13,268 bases of DNA from the NCBI GenBank assembly GCA_009733575.1, contig ML770236.1:1-13268 (forward strand), given 5' to 3'. Both the position numbers and the translations under genes were made by a program. The stretch comes from Gymnopus androsaceus JB14 (Eukaryota; Basidiomycota; Agaricomycetes; Agaricales; Omphalotaceae). The first letter of the stretch is position 1; the number at the start of each line of letters is the position of its first letter. This document shows, one piece after another, positions 8,554-13,268 of the stretch. The notes beneath the pieces were generated by a model. It had not been told where the DNA came from, did not search any database, and worked only from the letters and a program-made list of their open reading frames with translations.

Positions 8554-10415
8554 TTAGGCTGGCAGAATCAGCTGCATGCTGAGGTTCACTATGCCTGTAA
8601 CCTCCTCTAGAAAATGAAATGCAATGTCAGAGAGAAGCACTAATGAAAGAAAGATAGAAAAACAACTTACGTAGCCCCTGAGTGATCAGACGGACAATCT
8701 CGCTAGCCATCTCACTTTGGTATAGCTTCCTTGTCCCCACTGCAAAGGAGCAAATGATTAGCAATGCATTGACACCAAATGAATTAAAAACATACTTTTC
8801 TCTGCAGTAACAACAAAGCTTTCGTATAAGTTCAGGACATCCTGAACACCCATACAAAAGTGCGTCCGAAAGAACGCATCCGCGGGACCACGTCCATAGA
8901 ATCCGGAGACTACAGTCGATTTGAAGGATCCTCGGACGACCATGCCAAATGAATTCGCGTCTGACGACTCGTACATAAAGTCAGCCTGCAGAAACAAAGA
9001 AATATCAGCAGAAGACAGGAGCCATGACAAAATGACTACACCTCTTGTTGGAGTAGGTTCATCTTCTCTGCTATGCTCTTCGCCTGAGCCCGTTTGCTCA
9101 CCCGGACAGCCGTAATCTTTTCCTCGGCCTTCTCCTCATTATACTTTTGACGAAGGGCTTTCATCGCATCCGCATCATTGAAGATGTCCTGGAGGTCATC
9201 ATCACCCTTGACCCGGTCATGGAGCTCCTTGAGCGGAATGCAAGCACCTTTGGCTCGAGCTAAGATTAAGGGTTAGAAAGCCGAAAAAAAAAAAAAAAAA
9301 TGGCCAAGACAGTCTACTCACCAGAGTTCAGCTCTTGGCCCTTGAAGTATACCAGAATATTATAATTGCTCGCCTTCTTTTGTGGCTTCATTGAAGGAAG
9401 TTGGTGGGCAAGCTTTTTGACTCGATCGACAGAGACGTCGTTGAGCTGAGCATACTTTGCGAAGAGTTCCTCCTGCTCCTCCAAAAGCTTATCAATGTCG
9501 GCACTGAGCTTCTCCGAGCGATCCTGAGCAGCTTTTCTCATGACCCTACGCTCTTCCGCACCCATCTCCAATCTCTTTTTCTTCCTAGGTGGCAAAGCTT
9601 CAGCATCAGGTCCATCTGCAGTGCCGGACAAGCCAGAAGTACCGTTGGTAGACGTAGTGCCCGCAGCAGAAGTCAACCCAGACGCGTTTCTGGCTGTGCT
9701 GGCTGCAACACCAGAAACGCCGTCCACCACAGGTCCATCTGCAGTGCCAGACAAAGCAGGGTCACCACCCGGCTCTGTGCCCAAAGTACCGTTAGTTGAC
9801 GTAGCGCCCACAGCAGAAGAAGTTGACCCAGTCGCATTTCTGGCCATAGGAGTGTCTGATAGACCATGATCAGGAACAGGAGCAGGTGACGCGCTGCTGG
9901 CCAACATACCGCCGCCCATTGTAGGACCAGCAGGAGTGTCCGATGAACCATCCTCAGGCGCAATGTCGTTAGAAGCGTTCGAGGTAAGATTGGGATCGGA
10001 ATTAGCAAAGCCATCTGTGTCGTTAGCTGCCGACAGACCATTAGAAGCACCCGAGCTGTTGGTAATGTCAGATAGCACTGCATGCGTAGCTGCAGATGCA
10101 GTAGAGGAGGCCTTGGGAGCTAAATCAACGGCGGCATTGTTTTCATCACCTTTAGAAAAAAGACCAGTGGCGCGGGATGGTCGATAGTTTGGCTTTGATG
10201 TAGGCTGATGAGAGCACAAAGCTAAAACATAAGGTTGAGATTAAACATTAGAAAGAAATAAGAAAAAAATGAGACCAACCTATAGCCGCAGCGGTCTGTG
10301 TTGAAACACTGTTCAAGCTCAAGCTATTGTCTAGCTCATTGTGATGAAGCTGGTTGGCGTCAACCATGTCACCGCATGGGTTCGCGAGCATGGGCTCGAG
10401 CGGCCTGTCATCCAT
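8554..10415 (-). CDS. Low-complexity, coiled-coil protein with a divergent HMG-like region
   Basis: Exons on the minus strand run 10415-10280, 10221-9322, 9259-9042, 8985-8796, 8739-8671 and 8606-8554, giving 521 aa; the introns (56-64 nt) have donors GTTGGT, GTGAGT, GTGTAG, GTATGT and GTAAGT. Residues about 60-255 are Ser/Thr/Ala/Gly/Asn-rich with an internal duplication. A likely nuclear localisation signal, PPRKKKR, follows at 256, then a coiled coil to about 308. Residues about 324-415 (KASNYNILVYFKGQELNSG, then PLKELHDRVK and a charged helix) resemble a divergent HMG box, a DNA-bending fold. The C-terminal part contains GMVVRGSFKSTVVSGFYG and matches, in my recollection, a common Agaricomycete hypothetical family. 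HMG-like proteins are reported companions of TET/JBP-KDZ elements. The HMG call is tentative. The ATG at 10415 is the most upstream in-frame ATG; an extra 5' exon is possible. Confidence 0.7.
9284..9300 (+). repeat. A17 homopolymer in an intron of the HMG-like gene
   Basis: Seventeen consecutive A on the plus strand form a T17 tract in the 9321-9260 intron of the minus-strand gene. It sits before the branch-site and acceptor region and may act as a polypyrimidine tract. Its length is error-prone in sequencing. Confidence 0.8.
9607..9850 (-). repeat. Coding duplication in the low-complexity part of the HMG-like gene
   Basis: On the protein, ARNATGSTSSAVGATSTNGT (about 172-191) is echoed by ARNASGLTSAAGTTSTNGT (about 222-240), and LSGTADGP occurs at about 202 and 243. 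On the DNA, AGGTCCATCTGCAGTGCC appears near 9608 and again near 9731. An in-frame duplication of roughly 120 bp has lengthened the linker; LSDTP-type words suggest older copies. Confidence 0.7.
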
Positions 10416-10684
10416 CGCGTCCGGAGTTTTTAGAGTTTTTGTGAAGCAAATCGAAGCCCTCAAATAGACTGCAGAAAAGAGAATAAATCTTGGCAAACAA
10501 ACCGCCACCCAGCGAAGAGAAGCACAGTAACTGTACAGCAGCTAGTCAGCCGCTGCTGAAGTAAGAGGAGCGGCGTTTACGTACCTCATCGAAGGCTCAA
10601 CTCGAACCACCATCTTGCCCACTCTCCTCATCACTCTGCCCAACGAACTCGAACTTGCAGACCTCCTGCACATTGTTGATCAAG
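10416..10684. promoter_or_regulatory. Presumed bidirectional promoter region
   Basis: The HMG-like gene starts leftward at 10415 and the coiled-coil gene starts rightward at 10685, so this 269-bp gap should hold both promoters and 5' untranslated regions. It contains a small inverted repeat, CAGCAGC/GCTGCTG (10536-10542 and 10552-10558), and ACAGTAACTGT beside it. No clear TATA box was seen. On the minus strand, a GTACGT donor near 10583 and a CTGCAG acceptor near 10470 could mark a 5' UTR intron, but joining them gives no open frame into the ATG at 10415. Confidence 0.45.
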
Positions 10685-11323
10685 ATGACCGGTAAGAGAT
10701 TTCATCATTCTATCATTTCTCATCATAACATCACAATGTGACTGACATGTGGAATTTTTAAATTCAGGCTTAACTCCAACTACGACTCCGCCCTCGACTC
10801 CTACTAAAAAAAGCTTGGCTGAAGCTCGTCGCAACGCAGCCATCAAAAAAGCTTTCGAGGACCTGGTCATGACTCCTTCGTGCTTAACTCACCAGGAGCA
10901 CGTCGAACGAGTCCAACAGCTTCAGGAGGTCACCAAACACGCCACCGGTGAGATTTTCGTCTCGTACTTCATCAAACTCTCACTTATCTTTATATCTTTA
11001 TTGTTTAGCTTTGCAGGAGCTTGAGGAAGCTCGCGCCAAGGCACAGTATAGGCTTGAGGATGTCGAAGAAGACCTCGAGGAAGCATTTGGAAAGGCCAGC
11101 GCTACCATAGGCAAGTTTCTTCATTTAGCAACCGATTGTTTTACTGACCATTGATGTAGAGGGTCTCACCAAAACCTTCAGTCCTCCCAGCTCACCTGCC
11201 AAAGCCGAACGTGTCCGTGAAGAACCTCCCCAGGCCATTCCCATCGTCTCTGGAGGTTGCGTCGATCTTTCCGCCATCTTGTCTGCTCCCTCCCCATTCC
11301 AGTCTACCAGGAAAAGGAACTAG
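10685..11323 (+). CDS. Small coiled-coil protein of unknown function
   Basis: Exons are 10685-10691, 10768-10947, 11009-11110 and 11160-11323, giving 150 aa. The first coding exon is only 7 nt (ATGACCG) before a GTAAGA donor. The third intron starts GCAAGT, a GC-AG intron, and the frame closes only with it. The protein has a Thr/Pro-rich N terminus, a basic helix (KKSLAEARRNAAIKKAF), a predicted coiled coil at about 63-93 (LQELEEARAKAQYRLEDVEE), and a Pro/Ser-rich C terminus ending RKRN. No catalytic motif or membrane segment is visible. It is divergent from the HMG-like gene and could share its regulation. I do not recognise the family. It may be an ordinary host gene marking the right side of the KDZ locus, or another cargo gene. 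Confidence 0.6.
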
Positions 11324-11414
11324 TTAGATAGTCCAAAGTGTAACAATCCAGTAACTAATATGATCAAAATCCACAGGAAATCCAGGGGCCCCACCTGGAG
11401 TCCATACACCCCAC

Positions 11415-11671
11415 CTGGATTCCATGCATGTTGCATGGAATCCATGCACTAGTAAAAATAGTAGTGTATGGATTCCAGGCATGTTGCATGGAATCCATGC
11501 ACTAGTAAAAATAGTAGTGTATGGATTCAGGCATGATATGCATATAGTGATATCCATGCACTAGTAAAAATAGTAGTGTATATGGATTCCAGGTCATGTT
11601 GCATATGGATATCCATGCACTAGTAAATATAGTAGTGTATGGATTCCATGTACAAGTAAATATAGTAGTGC
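11415..11671 (+). repeat. Tandem repeat of 53-59 bp units with hairpin potential
   Basis: Four units at 11415-11467, 11468-11520, 11521-11579 and 11580-11638, and a shortened fifth at 11639-11671, share the tail ACTAGTAAAAATAGTAGTGT or a close variant. The first two are nearly identical. In unit 2, ATGGATTCC (11468-11476) and GGAATCCAT (11490-11498) are perfect inverted arms around a 13-nt loop. Units 3 and 4 keep the shorter pair ATGGAT/ATCCAT. The array starts about 90 bp after the stop of the coiled-coil gene. Confidence 0.85.
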
Positions 11672-11698
11672 ATGCGAAGTATAGTAATAGTCACGTGA

Positions 11699-11925
11699 CG
11701 TGACACTGTCACACAGTACAAATTGAAATTTGTGAAATAGCGATTGATAGTTACAGTAGATGACTTTCTCATCTACACCCAGCAACCTACCTCTGCTGAT
11801 CCCATCTGCCTGCATGTGACACTGTCACACAAACTACAAATTACACTTTTGATTGCAATGAGGATGAATTCCAGAAGGAGAGTTGCAGTTAAGGTATACT
11901 GTATATGTAGTGTGACAGTGTCACA
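11699..11925. repeat. Three palindromic TGTGACAnTGTCACA sites
   Basis: TGTGACACTGTCACA at 11815-11829 and TGTGACAGTGTCACA at 11911-11925 are perfect palindromes around one central base. A 13-bp version, GTGACACTGTCAC, is at 11700-11712 beside another palindrome, TCACGTGA (11691-11698). The first two are followed by similar DNA containing TACAAATT, so they belong to a larger direct repeat about 115 bp apart. No gene is seen around them. Confidence 0.75.
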
Positions 11926-11966
11926 TGTGTTACATGACCTTATTCGGACATGAGGTGCCATAATCA

Positions 11967-12325
11967 GTGGGAGGTGGAAAAACAATCCCTAAATATTTTC
12001 ATGATTTTTTATCATTTTTCCGAGATTTCATCAAGCTCCATTCCCGTTATTTGGCAGGAAAATACACACCCAAAAGTGCTGGTGGGCGGGATAACAATGC
12101 CCAAATATTTTCACTATTTTTCACGAATTTTTCCAGAATTTATCAAGCTCAATTCCCAATGTTCTGCGGTAAAATGAGCACCCATATGTGCCCATATGCA
12201 CCGGGGGGGAACAATAATGCCGAAATATTTTGATAATCTTTGATGATTTTTTAAGGATTTATCAAGCCTGATCCCCGACATTTTTTGGATAAATAAGTGC
12301 CCATAAGCACCGGGAGGGTGGGCAT
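11967..12325 (+). repeat. Diverged tandem repeat of about 112-120 bp
   Basis: Three diverged copies each contain a G-rich start (GGGAGGTGG, GGTGGGCGGG or CCGGGGGGG), an AACAAT/AACAATAATGCC-like word, AAATATTTT (starting at 11991, 12103 and 12223), TTTATCAAGCT or similar, and a short CCCATAAG-like end. A fourth partial copy begins near 12308. An open frame of 88 codons across this array encodes repeated PKYFHDF/AQIFSLF-like peptides, which is expected from the repeat and is not taken as a gene. Confidence 0.75.
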
Positions 12326-12346
12326 AAGGTCATACTAGTAAGGAAG

Positions 12347-12803
12347 CTAATGGTTGTACTGGTACCAATAAGTCGCACTATGTAACTAACCTAATGGTGG
12401 TACTAGTACTGATAACTCGGACTAGTAACTAATCTAATGGTGGTACTAATACTAAGAACTCAGACTAGTAACTAACCTAGATGGTTGTACTAGTACTAAT
12501 AAGTCATACTAGTAACTAACCTAATGGTTGTACTAGTACTAATAACTCGGACTAGTAACTAATCTAATGGTTGAACTAGTACTAATAAGTTGTACTAGTA
12601 ACAATATCTAATGGTTTTACTAGTACCAATAAGTCATACTAGTAACTAATCTAATGGTTGAACTAGTACTAATAAGTCGTACTAGTGACGAATCTAATGC
12701 TTATAATAGTACGAATAACTCGAACTAGTAACTAACCTAATGGTGGTACTAGTACTGATAACTCGGACTAGTAACTAATCTAATGGTTGAACTAGTACTA
12801 ATG
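12347..12803 (+). repeat. 43-bp minisatellite rich in ACTAGT
   Basis: Ten full units start at 12347, 12391, 12434, 12477, 12521, 12564, 12608, 12651, 12694 and 12737, with a partial unit at 12780-12803. Lengths are 43 or 44 bp. Each unit starts CTAATGGT or a near variant and most carry GTACTAGTACT and ACTAGTAAC words, both palindrome-rich. The units at 12391-12433 and 12737-12779 are identical although those between differ. Confidence 0.92.
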
Positions 12804-12833
12804 CAACATGCATGGAATCTGTTATATCCATGC

Positions 12834-13045
12834 TATCATCACCGATCATTTCCGACACTTACCGCCGATTTCCGATCACTTGTCCATTGATTAATCAACC
12901 TTTCAATGTATCAACACATTGACTACTGTTTTATTCATACAATCATCACCGCTCGTTGCTGACGTCCGACACTCGCTGCCGATGTTCGACACTTGCCGCC
13001 GATTTCCGATCAATCGCCATCGATCGATCGACATATTGATCTGAT
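12834..13045 (+). repeat. Diverged duplication with CCGATTTCCGATCA words
   Basis: Two segments, about 12834-12900 and 12948-13045, begin ATCATCACCG and share CGACACTTRCCGCCG followed by ATTTCCGATCA. The second ends in an ATCGATCGATCGA run near 13017-13031. They are roughly 110-135 bp apart. No gene is evident. Confidence 0.6.
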
Positions 13046-13268
13046 AGCTGCTTTTACCTTCGGAAACATCCCTATCATGTTTGGACACACTTTCCGATAC
13101 TTATTGTTTTATTCCTCTTATATTCTTTTGTCTTTCTTACTGAATTACTTTATTGTTATACTTACTGAATACACTCCCGGATATATATTACTTATTGTTC
13201 TTTACATTTATCCGTTTATCCGAACTCACTAGTATTTAAGTAGTATACCATGTATCGTAACTTTAGTT
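13046..13268. other. AT-rich unannotated end of the window
   Basis: This stretch is AT-rich with short repeated words such as CTTATTGTT and ACTGAAT. Open frames across it encode low-complexity hydrophobic peptides without a recognisable pattern. I see no gene or regulatory element that can be supported. Confidence 0.5.

Larger units (their letters stand above)
11418..12819. repeat. 19-bp inverted repeat bracketing the satellite block
   Basis: GATTCCATGCATGTTGCAT at 11418-11436 is the exact reverse complement of ATGCAACATGCATGGAATC at 12801-12819. The left copy is in the first unit of the 53-bp tandem repeat; the right copy directly ends the 43-bp minisatellite. The match does not extend further, and no target-site duplication was identified. 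Confidence 0.7.

Noticed and set aside
9401..9869. Plus-strand open frames opposite the low-complexity exon
   Set aside because: They are antisense shadows of the Ser/Thr/Gly-rich coding region, which is supported by five in-phase introns on the minus strand.
11324..11815. Minus-strand open frames with repeated LLVHG peptides
   Set aside because: The peptides simply reflect the 53-59 bp tandem repeat.
11967..12233. An 88-codon open frame with PKYFHDF-like repeats
   Set aside because: It spans the 112-120 bp tandem repeat, lacks intron or domain support, and its peptide repeats follow the DNA repeat.
12347..12803. CRISPR-like appearance of the 43-bp array
   Set aside because: Units are contiguous tandem copies with no unique spacers.
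1..13268. tRNA, rRNA or other RNA genes
   Set aside because: No cloverleaf-like or ribosomal sequence was recognised by eye; a covariance-model scan would be needed to exclude small RNAs.

Overview
This looks like a piece of a mushroom-forming basidiomycete (Agaricomycetes) genome. The genes are split by many short introns, mostly 47-62 nt, with GT(R)NGT donors and CTAAC/CTGAY-like branch sites. The protein families are ones known to be expanded in basidiomycetes: a TET/JBP-type 2-oxoglutarate dioxygenase and a Kyakuja-Dileera-Zisupton (KDZ) transposase. Nothing ribosomal, tRNA-like or bacterial was seen.

Layout from left to right. 1-340: upstream DNA with a TGTTTAA motif on a 13-bp period. 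341-2169 (+): TET/JBP-like dioxygenase with all predicted iron and 2-oxoglutarate ligands. 2625-3332 (+): small, very basic protein of unknown function. 3440-3574: short inverted-orientation repeats. 3612-7514 (+): KDZ transposase in 11 exons, with an N-terminal CxC2 cysteine cluster, an RNase H-like core with its acidic residues, and two in-frame TGA codons near the C terminus. 7533-8419: 13 copies of an AAATATTTGGCAAA motif in a repeat of about 68 bp, the reverse complement of the motif left of the transposase; a further inverted-matching pair lies at 8502-8553. 8554-10415 (-): six-exon gene for a low-complexity, coiled-coil protein with a region resembling the divergent HMG domain of KDZ-associated genes. 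10685-11323 (+): small coiled-coil protein, divergently transcribed. 11324-13268: no gene, but four or five different tandem or dispersed repeat families in series.

Working together: a published comparative study of fungal genomes (Iyer and colleagues, 2014) described TET/JBP genes linked to KDZ transposons, some of which also encode a divergent HMG-domain protein. All three components are recognisable here within 10 kb, so the window is best read as a KDZ locus carrying a DNA-modification enzyme. What seems least described is the repeat architecture around and inside the transposase gene: oppositely oriented motif arrays on its two sides, and duplicated motif-like segments inside its two longest introns. 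The two TGA codons suggest the transposase copy is decaying, while the dioxygenase looks intact.

All gene models were spliced by eye. Each closes in frame (480, 166, 1119 including two internal stops, 521 and 150 codons), which supports them, but no transcript or database evidence was available.
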